Shown one piece after another: positions 1 through 8,569 of a stretch of DNA of 64,000 nt. The stretch lies in NCBI GenBank assembly GCA_049840815.1, contig JASGJI010000011.1, positions 372,001 through 436,000 of the forward strand, written 5' to 3'. Origin of the DNA: JASGDN01 sp049840815. Its GTDB lineage: Bacteria; Chloroflexota; Chloroflexia; Thermomicrobiales; UBA6265. The notes beneath the pieces were generated by a model. It saw nothing but the letters and a program-made list of their open reading frames with translations, did no database searches and had not been told where the DNA came from. Made by a program: the position numbers and the translations under genes. Position 1 is the first letter of the stretch; each line of letters starts with the position of its first letter.

Positions 1-67
1 GCATCAGCGGTCGAAGGGGCGGTCGAGTCGCCATCCCAACGTGGATGCCTTCGAATCGACGGTGGGG

Positions 68-553
68 ATGTCGCGATTCACGATTCTGCTGGCCATCGCA
101 GGTACCTCGCTCAGCGCCATCGCGGTCATGCTCTACGCACTGATCGTCGTGCTGAAAGTCATCTGGCACGCCTTCACCGAGTCCAGCTTCGAGGTCGATG
201 GCGCAAAGCACCTCGTCGTCGAGCTGATCGAGATGACGGACTTCTTCCTCTTCGGGATGGTGCTCTATGTCGTCGCCATGGGCATGTACCAGCTCTTTGT
301 CAACCCGAACATTACGGTCCCGGACTGGATGCGCGTCACGAGCCTCGATGATCTCAAGACCCAGCTCATCAACGTGATTGCCGTGCTGCTGGCGGTCTCC
401 TTCCTGGCGGTGGCCGTCTCCTGGACCAGCGACCGCTCGATCCTCTACTTCGGCATTGCGATCGCCATCGTGATCCTGGCGCTGGCGGCCTACAACGTCG
501 CCCACCACCAGATCACCCAATCCCGCGAGCAGAATCATCACGAGGACGCCTGA
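68..553 (+). CDS. YqhA/UPF0114 family membrane protein
   Basis: This is a small integral membrane protein of the UPF0114 (YqhA) family, whose function is unknown. The 161 residues hold about four hydrophobic segments, near residues 3-27, 52-72, 100-120 and 125-142. The middle carries the family signature ELIEMTDFFLFG, followed by RVTSLDDLKTQLINVIAVLL. Length is normal for the family. The reading frame is open back to the window edge and a GTG at 41 could also start it. ATG 68 is preferred because it directly precedes the conserved first membrane segment and follows a GGTGGGG stretch. The family assignment is firm; no role can be inferred. Confidence 0.85.
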   Translation: MSRFTILLAIAGTSLSAIAVMLYALIVVLKVIWHAFTESSFEVDGAKHLVVELIEMTDFFLFGMVLYVVAMGMYQLFVNPNITVPDWMRVTSLDDLKTQLINVIAVLLAVSFLAVAVSWTSDRSILYFGIAIAIVILALAAYNVAHHQITQSREQNHHEDA

Positions 554-614
554 CCCCCGTTAACACCGCCTTCACAATCTGCGATGATCGGGCCGGAGCG
601 ACGCCATCGGGCGA

Positions 615-1913
615 TTGCAAGGCACGGATCGCGAGGTGAGTGTGGCAGCGGCGGGCGGCATACAGGACGACACGGCACGGCGATTCCGCTTCCTGCCGGA
701 GGGGACGAGTTCGGATGCGGCGATCCTGATCGCGGCGCGGGGCATCCGCGCGTTTGGTGATGGGTTCATCAGCATCCTGCTGCCGGTCCATATCGTCTCC
801 CTCGGCTTCTCGGCGACGCGGATCGGCATCCTCACGACGGTCACGCTGCTCGGTTCGGCGGTCCTCACGCTGGCAGTCGGCCAGTTCGCACATCGCTGGA
901 AGCGGATCGATCTCCTGTTGCGCACCGCGATGCTGATGATCGCGACGGGTGTCGGCTTCTTCCTGCTCGATGGCTTCTGGCCGCTGCTGCTGGTCGCCTT
1001 CGTCGGCACGATCAACCCCTCCACCGGCGACGTCAGCATCTTCCTCCCCACCGAGCAATCGTTGCTGCCCCAGACCACCAGCGACCGCAACCGGACCGCG
1101 ATCTTCGCGCGCTACAGCCTCGCCGGGGCGATCGGCGCGCTGGCGGCGGGCATCCCGACCGCATTCGCGCACCTGATGGGCGTGAGTACGGAATCGACCG
1201 TCACCGCGATGTTCCTCCTCTACGGCGCGCTGGGGATCGTCATCACCGCGCTCTACCGCCGTCTGACAACACGGATCGAACCAGCGGTGAAACCGGATTC
1301 CCCTGCGCTCGGCCCATCGAAACGCGCGGTCTACCGGCTGGCGGCGCTCTTCAGCCTCGATTCGTTCGCGGGCGGATTCTCGCTGCAGTCGGTGATCGCG
1401 CTCTGGCTCTTCATGCGCTTCGACCTCTCCACCGCCGTCGCCGGGACCATCTTCTTCTGGGCCGGATTGCTCTCCGCCTTTTCCCAACTGCTCGCGCCGA
1501 GGGTTGCGGCACGGATCGGACTCGTGAACACGATGGTGTTCAGCCACCTTCCCGCCAACATCTTCCTGATCCTGACACCCCTCATGCCGACGCTCCCGCT
1601 GGCGATCCTCTTCCTGCTCATGCGCAGCGCCCTCGCCCAGATGGACGTGCCGGCCCGCACGTCGTACGTGATGGCCGTCGTCACTCCGGAGGAACGACCC
1701 GCCGCCGCCAGCATCACGAACGTGCCACGCAGCCTGGCGACCGCGATCAGTCCGACCATCGCCGGATCGCTTCTGCAGACGACCGCATTCGGCTGGCCAC
1801 TCGTGATCGCGGGCAGCCTGAAGGCGACCTACGACCTCCTGTTGCTGGCGATGTTCCGGCACGAGCGTCCGCCCGAAGAACGCAAGGCCCACGAAGGCCA
1901 CGCAGGCGATTGA
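615..1913 (+). CDS. MFS transporter
   Basis: This is a major facilitator superfamily transporter of about 430 residues. A soluble N-terminus of roughly 35 residues is followed by about twelve hydrophobic segments in two halves, separated by a polar loop around residues 210-235. The first half includes the typical short loop after the second helix (QFAHRWKRIDLLLR), and the second half repeats the pattern. The substrate cannot be told from sequence. The start is uncertain: TTG 615 is the longest option and GTG codons at 636 and 642 are alternatives, none with a strong ribosome binding site. The next gene on the same strand is a zinc dehydrogenase 73 bases downstream. Confidence 0.8.
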   Translation: MQGTDREVSVAAAGGIQDDTARRFRFLPEGTSSDAAILIAARGIRAFGDGFISILLPVHIVSLGFSATRIGILTTVTLLGSAVLTLAVGQFAHRWKRIDLLLRTAMLMIATGVGFFLLDGFWPLLLVAFVGTINPSTGDVSIFLPTEQSLLPQTTSDRNRTAIFARYSLAGAIGALAAGIPTAFAHLMGVSTESTVTAMFLLYGALGIVITALYRRLTTRIEPAVKPDSPALGPSKRAVYRLAALFSLDSFAGGFSLQSVIALWLFMRFDLSTAVAGTIFFWAGLLSAFSQLLAPRVAARIGLVNTMVFSHLPANIFLILTPLMPTLPLAILFLLMRSALAQMDVPARTSYVMAVVTPEERPAAASITNVPRSLATAISPTIAGSLLQTTAFGWPLVIAGSLKATYDLLLLAMFRHERPPEERKAHEGHAGD

Positions 1914-1986
1914 CAGCGAGAGGGCAGGGCGGGACGATGCCGACCATTGTCCCGATACCGCATCGCCCCTCCACACCGAGGTTTCC

Positions 1987-3016
1987 ATGACACGTTGGAT
2001 GAACGCCCCACATTTCGAGGGCAACGGCACGATCACCTGGCGGCAGCGCGAGGTGCCCGATCCCGGACCCGGGCAGCTGCTCGTAAAGGTCGCCGCGAAC
2101 GCCCTCTGCGGATCCGATCGCCACCAGTACCTGCACGGCACGGAGACCGTCCCCGGCCACGAGGCGACCGGTATCGTCGTCGAAGCAGGGACGGGCACGT
2201 CCATCCCGGTTGGCACACCGGGCGCGATCTTCCTGATGGACTTCTGCGGCGAGTGCCGGAACTGCCGGATGGGCAAGACCGATCTCTGCCTCGCGAAGCG
2301 CGCCGACATGGGCTTCTCCCACGACGGCGGGTATGGCGAGTACATGGTCGTCTCGGAGTCGATCTTCTACCCGGTCTCGCCGGAGACCTCACTGGTCGAC
2401 GCGACGCTGCTGCTCGATGTGATGGGCACCGGCGGCCACGCCATCGACCGCGCGATGCTCGTCCACCCGGACATCCAGTCCGTGTTGGTCTGCGGGGCTG
2501 GCCCGATCGGTCTGGGCGTGCTGGCGATGGCCAAGACCATCCTCGGCCCCGACATCCCCGTGTTCATCACCGACCTGGTGCCCTATCGCCTCGATCTGGC
2601 AGCGACGCTCGGCGGCATCCCGATCAACCTCGCGGACGCACGACCTTGGGGAAACGCTGAACACGCATGACATCCCGCTTGTGGACATCGCCGTGGACAC
2701 CTCCGGACGCAGCGCCGCCCGCCGCGCCGCGCTCGATGTGCTGGCGAAGCCTGGCGGTCTGGTCTGCGTCGGCCACGGCGAAACGATCACCCTCGATGTC
2801 TCGCGCGATCTGATCGCCCCGGAGCACGCCGTTCTCGGTAGCGAGTACTTCCCCTTCGCCGACATGGCGACGAACGAAGAGCGGTTGCGGGCGAACCCCG
2901 ACTACTTCCGGCAGATCATCACACAGGTGATGGACATCGAATCGCTGCCCGCCGCCTACGAGGCGTTCTTCGGCGGCAACACAGGGAAGGTGGTCGTCAC
3001 CCATGACCTCGCCTGA
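1987..3016 (+). CDS. Zinc-dependent alcohol dehydrogenase, frameshifted
   Basis: This is a medium-chain zinc dehydrogenase of about 342 residues. The N-terminal GroES-like domain shows the catalytic zinc ligands in CGSDRH and GHEATG and the four-cysteine structural zinc loop CGECRNCRMGKTDLC. A Rossmann fold starts at VLVCGAGPIGLGV. The frame breaks near 2637-2650. Restoring one base joins it to DLGETLNTHDIPLVDIAVDT and the rest of the domain, so a sequencing indel or recent mutation is likely. A GAGG site precedes ATG 1987. The stop overlaps the start of the following Gfo/Idh/MocA gene by 14 bases, so the two are probably one sugar or polyol oxidation unit. The substrate is unknown. Confidence 0.85.
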
Positions 3017-4004
3017 ACCAGCGCGCCTGCGCATCGCCCTCGTCGGCACGGGCGGCTGGTCGGCCCAGCATGCGCGCTACCTCGCCGGGAATCCGGACGT
3101 GGAGTTCGTCGGGATCGTCGGCCGCACGCCGGAGAAGACCGCCGCCCGCGCCGCTACCTTCGGCACGACGCCCTACACCGATGTCGGCGCGATGCTGGAT
3201 GCCGCACATCCCGACCTCGTCGTGCTCTCCTTGCCGAACCAGCTCCACGTCGCCCCGACCATGACCGTGATCGAGGCGGGAGTCCCGCTGGTCGTCGAGA
3301 AGCCACTGGCCTTCGAGCTCGACGAGGCGGAGACGATGCTGCAGGAGGCGGCGAAGCGCGACCTCTTCTTCGCGATCGACTTCAACCACCGCTGGGCGAA
3401 GCCGGTGCAGCTGGCGAAGACCGCGATCGCTTCCGGCACGCTGGGAGACATCACCTTCGCCAGCTGGCGCTTCGGCGGCGAAGGCAGCAGCGATCATCCG
3501 CATGCCAACCTGATCGAGACGCAATGCCACGGCTTCGACATGCTGGAGCATCTGGTCGGGCCGATTGCCTCCGTGATGGCCGAAATGACGGACATGACCG
3601 GCAAGGGGTTCTCCACCCACGCGATCGCGCTGCGCTTCGACCAAGGCGCGGTCGGGAGCCTGCTCGGCTCCTACGACTCGTCCTACGCCTACCCGGAGAC
3701 GCACCGGGTGGAGATCAACGGCACGCACGGGCGAATCCTGATCGCCGACACGGTGCATCGGTATGAATTCCAGCAGGCGGGCAACGAGACAGCGGAGGTC
3801 TGGCAGGCGGGGTACTTCAACGACCGCGACCGCGAGTTCCACCGCACGCTGGACCGGCACATGGATGCGGTGCTGGCGGCGTTCCGCGCGGGCGATCCGC
3901 CGCCGGTGCACGCGGAGGCCGGATTGCGGGCGTTACGACTTGCCCACGCCTCGATCCGCTCGTTCGAAACGGGGACGCGGGTGGCAACACTGACGGCTGG
4001 ATAG
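3003..4004 (+). CDS. Gfo/Idh/MocA family oxidoreductase
   Basis: This is a cytoplasmic NAD(P)-dependent oxidoreductase of 333 residues, the usual length for the family. The N-terminal Rossmann fold carries VGTGGWS near residues 14-20. The family signature EKP lies at residues 99-101, and the C-terminal domain contains the substrate-pocket segment with HPHANLIETQCHG. Members act on sugars, inositols or their derivatives. The 14-base overlap with the preceding zinc dehydrogenase suggests translational coupling and a shared carbohydrate pathway. The gene ends 21 bases before the stop of a convergent small gene. The exact substrate cannot be predicted. Confidence 0.85.
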   Translation: MTSPEPARLRIALVGTGGWSAQHARYLAGNPDVEFVGIVGRTPEKTAARAATFGTTPYTDVGAMLDAAHPDLVVLSLPNQLHVAPTMTVIEAGVPLVVEKPLAFELDEAETMLQEAAKRDLFFAIDFNHRWAKPVQLAKTAIASGTLGDITFASWRFGGEGSSDHPHANLIETQCHGFDMLEHLVGPIASVMAEMTDMTGKGFSTHAIALRFDQGAVGSLLGSYDSSYAYPETHRVEINGTHGRILIADTVHRYEFQQAGNETAEVWQAGYFNDRDREFHRTLDRHMDAVLAAFRAGDPPPVHAEAGLRALRLAHASIRSFETGTRVATLTAG

Positions 4005-4025
4005 CGCGAGTGCCACTACCCCCGA

Positions 4026-4349
4026 TCAAGCCCGGTCACGCTCCGCGAGAGCGGAATCGCAGGCCGCGATGAGGTGAAGCGGACGTGCCACCGGCGGCAC
4101 GCCAACGGCAACCTCCGCGACGAGGACCTGCAACGCACGGGCCTCCGCGATATCCGGCAGCGGGTTCGCCATGCCATCGGCCAGGTCCAGGATGGCAACC
4201 ATCTCGTTCGTGCCGGCCACCCGCCAGTAGCGCCAGACCACGCCATCAAGCCCGGCGGCGTCCACGGCGGCCATGGCGCGGCGAACCTGCTCTTCCAACC
4301 GATCTCCGGCCTGTGGGTCCATTTCATACCGTATCATCAGCGAGGTCAT
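4026..4349 (-). CDS. Small hypothetical protein, possibly monooxygenase-like
   Basis: This is a protein of 107 residues starting MTSLMIRYEMDPQAGDRLEE. Helix-strand spacing with a WRYWRVAGTNEMVAILDLAD core suggests a dimeric alpha-beta barrel like the antibiotic biosynthesis monooxygenase (ABM) fold, but I see no diagnostic residue, so this is only a fold guess. The start is ATG 4349, since AGGA lies a few bases upstream; a longer frame reaching 4472 would overlap the promoter of the sigma factor gene. It is divergent from that gene with 72 bases between starts, so it may be the target of that regulator. Confidence 0.5.
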   Translation of the reverse strand: MTSLMIRYEMDPQAGDRLEEQVRRAMAAVDAAGLDGVVWRYWRVAGTNEMVAILDLADGMANPLPDIAEARALQVLVAEVAVGVPPVARPLHLIAACDSALAERDRA

Positions 4350-4421
4350 CTCGGGTCCTTTCCTGATTCGCGAATCGTCCGCCTCACTACCTCGACGAAT
4401 CGCATTCCCGAAAGGTGACCG

Positions 4422-5342
4422 ATGCCCACACCCGCACACGTAACAGATGAATTCGAGCGTGAGCGCGTCCATTTGCGCTCCGTCGCCTGCCGCATGCTCG
4501 GCTCGGTCGATGATGCCGACGATGCGATTCAGGAGACCTGGCTCCGGGTTGCCCGTTCCGACGCGAGCTCAATCGCCAACCGGGCTGCCTGGTTCACCAC
4601 CATCCTCAGCAGCATCTGCCTCGACATGCTGCGCCAGCGTGCCCGGCGCGATGACATCCCGCTGGACATCCTTCCACCAGCAACGACAAGCGGCCGCAAC
4701 ATCCCCGATCCGGAAGACGCGGCGCTCATCCGCGATGCCGTGTCCGATGCCATGACTGTCGTGCTCCTGCGACTCGGCCCCGCCGAGCGTGTGGCCTTCG
4801 TGCTGCACGAAGTCTTCGGGTATCCGTTCGCCGACATCGCCCCCATCCTGGATCGTTCGGTCGATGCAACCAAGAAGCTCGCCAGCCGGGCACGCAGCAA
4901 GGTGATGGCCGATTGCGCGTACGGGACGACGAACCTCGATGATGCGCAGGTCATCGCGGCGTTTCTCGCGGCGGCCAGCGATGGCGATGTCGAAACCCTG
5001 CTCACGCTGCTTGCACCGGAGGTGGTGCGCGTCGCCGACCGCCGTGCGCTCGCGCATGACGACCAACCGTTGACCCTCATCGGTGCCGATGCCGTCGCGC
5101 GTGAAACCCGAGAGAACGCCAGCCGCGCCGCCCGCGCCCGCCTCGTGGTCATCAACAGCCGGATCGGCGCGATCGTGGCAGACGAGGACACCGTCCACAT
5201 CGCGCTCCGATTCCGGATCGCCCGCGGACGCATCACGCGCTTCGAGATCGTCGCCGAGCCAGCGACGCTCACGCAGCTCGACCTCCGACTTGTGCCCGGC
5301 ACATGCCGGTTCGATCACGCGCACATCATCGCAACCCACTGA
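4422..5342 (+). CDS. ECF41-type RNA polymerase sigma factor with SnoaL-like C-terminus
   Basis: This is an extracytoplasmic-function sigma factor of 306 residues. Region sigma2 lies at about residues 10-75 (CRMLGSVDDADDAIQETWLR). Region sigma4 lies at about 115-165 (RVAFVLHEVFGYPFADIAPI, then SRARSKV). A C-terminal extension from about residue 180 matches the NTF2/SnoaL-like domain of the ECF41/SigJ group, which controls the factor in place of a membrane anti-sigma. The usual DGGG and WLP motifs of that group are not obvious here; the equivalent stretch reads VRVADRRA. ATG 4422 follows an AAAGGTGA site. ECF41 factors commonly control a single neighbouring gene, and the divergent small gene ending at 4026 is the candidate. 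Confidence 0.8.
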   Translation: MPTPAHVTDEFERERVHLRSVACRMLGSVDDADDAIQETWLRVARSDASSIANRAAWFTTILSSICLDMLRQRARRDDIPLDILPPATTSGRNIPDPEDAALIRDAVSDAMTVVLLRLGPAERVAFVLHEVFGYPFADIAPILDRSVDATKKLASRARSKVMADCAYGTTNLDDAQVIAAFLAAASDGDVETLLTLLAPEVVRVADRRALAHDDQPLTLIGADAVARETRENASRAARARLVVINSRIGAIVADEDTVHIALRFRIARGRITRFEIVAEPATLTQLDLRLVPGTCRFDHAHIIATH

Positions 5343-5521
5343 TTGCGCGAATTGCACAATCTCCAGGCGCCGGGTGGCTCGATTCGGGTGTCCAGGAATG
5401 CAGCCGATGTCAAATCCCCGTTGCACAACGACCGCTTTTCGGCGAAGCTGCACGAAATCCACGGTCATGTGCCGCGCACGGAGCGGCCTGTCGGTCGTCG
5501 CATTTCGGAGAAGATACCCCC

Positions 5522-6952
5522 ATGCCTACCGAGTCCCCGAACAAGACCCATGAGAACGTGATCGAATGGCTGGAAGAACGGCAGGGCCGCTTCATCGGCA
5601 TCGCCGACACGATCTGGAAGACGCCAGAACTCGCGCTCACCGAGTTCAAGGCGTGCAAGCTCCAATCCGACGACCTCGCCGCCGATGGATTCACCATCAC
5701 CGGCAATATCGGCGACCTGCCGACCGCGTTCATGGCCTCCTACACCCACGGCGAGGGAGGGCCGATCATCGGCTTCCTCGGCGAGTACGATGCCCTGCCC
5801 GGCCTCTCGCAGGAGCAGGTCGATGTCCAGGAGCCGATCGTACAAGATGGTCCCGGTCACGGCTGCGGGCACAACCTGCTCGGCACGGCGGCGCTCGCCG
5901 CCGCATCCGTTCTCAAGGCGTGGCTGATCGCGACCGACACCCCCGCGACCGTCCGGTACTACGGCTGCCCGGCGGAAGAGACCTGTGAGGGCAAGGTCTA
6001 CATGGCCCGCGCCGGTGTCTTCGACGACCTGGACGCCGCCATCACCTGGCACCCCGGCTCGGTGAATTCGGTGTGGGCGGGCAGCAGCCTGGCGGTGAAC
6101 AACATCAAGTACCGCTTCCGAGGCCGTACGGCGCATGCAGCAGCCAACCCCGAGACCGGGCGTTCGGCGCTCGATGCGGTCGAACTGATGAACGTCGGCG
6201 TGAACTACCTGCGCGAGCACATGCCGGACGCCGCCCGCATTCACTACGTGATCACGAACGGCGGCGGTGCCCCGAACGTCGTGCCGGATGACTGCGAGGT
6301 CTGGTACTTCATCCGCTCCCCAGAGCGGGATCAGGTCGACGAGCTGACGGAGCGCGTGCGCAAGATCTCCCAGGGCGCAGCCTTGATGACCGAAACCACG
6401 GTCGAGGAGAATTTCCTCTCCGGCGCCTACAACATGCTCACGAACATGGTGATGAGCGAGCACATGATCGATGTGCTGGAGGAACTCGGGCCGCTGGAGT
6501 TCACCGATGAGGAGAAGGCCTACGCCCTCACCATCTCCAAGGCATTCCCGGAATCGCTGCGCAAGGGCATCCTCACCTCCGAGCACCTGCCGGAGTCCAT
6601 CGTGGATGAGGGCCTGAATGGCGATGTCTGGCCGATCCGCGATGCGGGCATGGTCCTGCCCGGCTCGACCGATGTCTCCGATGTCTCGTGGATCGCGCCA
6701 TGCTCGCAGATCACGACCGCCTGCTTCCCGCTGGCGGTGCCGGGTCACAGCTGGGCGATCACATCCACGTCCGGGGTCAGCATCGGGCACAAGGGGATGA
6801 TCCACGCCGCCAAGGCAATGGCGATGGTCGGCGCGGACCTCATCACCGATCCGGAGTTGCTGGCGAAGGCGAAGGCCGAGTTCGCTGAATCAACCAAGGG
6901 CCGCCCGTACCAGTGCCCGATCCCGGCCGACGTGCAGCCCCGCAAGGTCTGA
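5522..6952 (+). CDS. M20 family amidohydrolase, copy 1
   Basis: This is a metal-dependent amidohydrolase of the M20 peptidase family, closest in type to the p-aminobenzoyl-glutamate hydrolase AbgB, 476 residues long. Metal-site features are GPGHGCGHNLLG, PAEETCEGK and ITWHPGS. The dimerisation domain begins near YRFRGRTAHAAANPE. GGAGAA precedes ATG 5522, which begins exactly where the neighbouring paralogue begins. The frame is open further upstream to 5303 but that part has no similarity to the paralogue. The gene is followed by a hairpin and a second copy of identical length. The substrate is probably an N-acylated amino acid or small amide. Confidence 0.88.
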   Translation: MPTESPNKTHENVIEWLEERQGRFIGIADTIWKTPELALTEFKACKLQSDDLAADGFTITGNIGDLPTAFMASYTHGEGGPIIGFLGEYDALPGLSQEQVDVQEPIVQDGPGHGCGHNLLGTAALAAASVLKAWLIATDTPATVRYYGCPAEETCEGKVYMARAGVFDDLDAAITWHPGSVNSVWAGSSLAVNNIKYRFRGRTAHAAANPETGRSALDAVELMNVGVNYLREHMPDAARIHYVITNGGGAPNVVPDDCEVWYFIRSPERDQVDELTERVRKISQGAALMTETTVEENFLSGAYNMLTNMVMSEHMIDVLEELGPLEFTDEEKAYALTISKAFPESLRKGILTSEHLPESIVDEGLNGDVWPIRDAGMVLPGSTDVSDVSWIAPCSQITTACFPLAVPGHSWAITSTSGVSIGHKGMIHAAKAMAMVGADLITDPELLAKAKAEFAESTKGRPYQCPIPADVQPRKV

Positions 6953-6956
6953 GGGA

Positions 6957-7028
6957 AGAGGGGAGAGGAGTGAGAAGTGAGCGAACAAGGCGTCGCGCCT
7001 TTCTCACTCCTCACTTCTCGCCCCTCTC
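6957..7028. repeat. Imperfect purine-rich inverted repeat between the M20 genes
   Basis: A purine-rich arm starting GAGGGGAGAGGAGTGAG is answered by a pyrimidine-rich arm containing CTCACTCCTCACTTCTC, around the small palindrome AGGCG-TCG-CGCCT. The pairing is imperfect because short GAGTGAG/GAAGTGAG units are repeated. No T-run follows, so this may reduce read-through or stabilise the upstream mRNA rather than terminate fully. Confidence 0.55.
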
Positions 7029-7068
7029 ATCTCCATCCACGCGTATCCCAGAAAAGGACTCATCACGC

Positions 7069-8499
7069 ATGGCAGCGGTAACCCCGGAAATCCCCGTCGA
7101 GAACGTCTTCGAATGGGTCGAGGAGCGCGCTGGTCGCTTCATCGGCATCGCCAACCAGATCTGGGAATCCCCGGAGACCGCACTGACCGAAACGAAGGCG
7201 TGCAAGCTCCAGGCGGACGATCTCGCCGCCGATGGCTTCACGATCACCATGGGCATCGCCGACCTCCCGACCGCCTTCGTCGCGGAATACACGCAGGGAG
7301 AAGGCGGCCCCATCTTCGGATTCATGGGCGAATACGATGCCCTGCCCGGCCTCTCGCAGGATCGCACCGCCACCCAGTCGGCGCTCGTCTCGAACGGGCC
7401 GGGCCACGGCTGCGGGCACAACCTGCTCGGCACCGCGTCGCTGGCGGCGGCGGCGGTCGTGAAGGCGTGGCTGGTCGCCACCAACACCCCGGGCACTGTC
7501 CGTTACTACGGCTGCCCGGCGGAAGAGACCGTCGAGGGCAAGAACTTCATGGCGCGCGCGGGTTGCTTCGCCGACCTCGATTTCGCGGTCAGCTGGCACC
7601 CCGCCCAGATCAACTCCCCCACCGGCGGCACCAGCCTCGCCTCCGATAACGTGAAGTTCAAGTTCAAGGGTCGCACCGCTCACGCCGCGGCCAACCCGGA
7701 GACGGGCCGCTCGGCACTGGACGCCGTCGAACTGATGAACATCGGCGTCAACTTCCTGCGCGAGCACACCATCGACCAGGCCCGCCTGCATTATGTCATC
7801 ACCAATGGTGGCGGCGCCCCGAACGTGGTGCCGGATGAGGCGGAAGTCTGGTACTTCGTCCGCTCCCCGGAGCGCTACCAGGTGAACGAGCTGACCGACC
7901 GCGTGCGCAAGATCGCGGAAGGCGCCGCGATGATGACGGAGACCACCGTCACCGAGCAGTTCATCTCCGGCATCTACAACCTGCTGCCGAACCGCGTGCT
8001 GGTCGACCGCATGGAACAGCATCTGCAGGCGCTGGGGCCGATCGACTTCACGGACGAGGAAATCGCCTTCGCGCAGGAGATCGCCTCCGCCTATCCGCGT
8101 GAGATGCGGGAAGGCGTCCTGAAGGCGGAGCACCTGCCACTCGACCTGCTCGACGCAGGAGTGACGGGCGAGATCTACCCGACGCTCGATTTCGGCGTGC
8201 TGATGATGGGCGGCACCGATGTCGCCGACATTTCGTGGAACACCCCGACCGTGCAGTTGGGGACAGCCTGCTTCCCGCTCGGTGTGCCGGGCCATAGCTG
8301 GGCGAACACCGCGACAGCGGGCATGTCGATCGGCCACAAGGGCATGTTGCTGGCGGCGAAGGCAATGGCCCTCGCGGCGGAGGACCTGCTGCTGAACCCG
8401 GACGTGCTGGAAGCGGCGAAGGCGGAGTTCGCGGAGTCCACGAAGGGGCGCCCATACGTCAGCCCGATCCCGGCGCACGTCGTGCCCCGCAAGATCTGA
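7069..8499 (+). CDS. M20 family amidohydrolase, copy 2
   Basis: This is a tandem paralogue of the preceding gene, also 476 residues, with the same metal-site motifs (GPGHGCGHNLLG, PAEETVEGK, VSWHPAQ) and long identical blocks such as SALDAVELMN and GGGAPNVVPD. The N-terminus and the segment after residue 115 differ most. The start is ATG 7069, preceded by AAAAGGA. The two copies probably arose by local duplication and diverged in substrate range. The gene ends in front of a strong hairpin shared with a convergent gene. Confidence 0.88.
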   Translation: MAAVTPEIPVENVFEWVEERAGRFIGIANQIWESPETALTETKACKLQADDLAADGFTITMGIADLPTAFVAEYTQGEGGPIFGFMGEYDALPGLSQDRTATQSALVSNGPGHGCGHNLLGTASLAAAAVVKAWLVATNTPGTVRYYGCPAEETVEGKNFMARAGCFADLDFAVSWHPAQINSPTGGTSLASDNVKFKFKGRTAHAAANPETGRSALDAVELMNIGVNFLREHTIDQARLHYVITNGGGAPNVVPDEAEVWYFVRSPERYQVNELTDRVRKIAEGAAMMTETTVTEQFISGIYNLLPNRVLVDRMEQHLQALGPIDFTDEEIAFAQEIASAYPREMREGVLKAEHLPLDLLDAGVTGEIYPTLDFGVLMMGGTDVADISWNTPTVQLGTACFPLGVPGHSWANTATAGMSIGHKGMLLAAKAMALAAEDLLLNPDVLEAAKAEFAESTKGRPYVSPIPAHVVPRKI

Positions 8500-8503
8500 G
8501 GGT

Positions 8504-8560
8504 ATAGAACCGAGGACTGAGGACTGAGACGCATGGCAACCTCGGTCCTCGGTTCTCTAT
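8504..8560. terminator. Bidirectional terminator-like hairpin
   Basis: Arms at 8504-8522 (ATAGAACCGAGGACTGAGG) and 8540-8560 pair almost completely with one bulge and a loop of about 17 bases. It lies in the 70-base gap between two convergent genes, which fits a terminator working in both directions. No strong T-run is present. Confidence 0.65.
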
Positions 8561-8569
8561 CCTAGGTCC

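Noticed and set aside
513..2345. Long minus-strand open frame opposite the MFS and dehydrogenase genes
   Set aside because: It is very rich in Arg, Glu and Asp, has no motif, and lies fully opposite recognised genes. High GC content leaves long antisense frames open. The same holds for 9071-10912 (+) and 34970-36955 (+).
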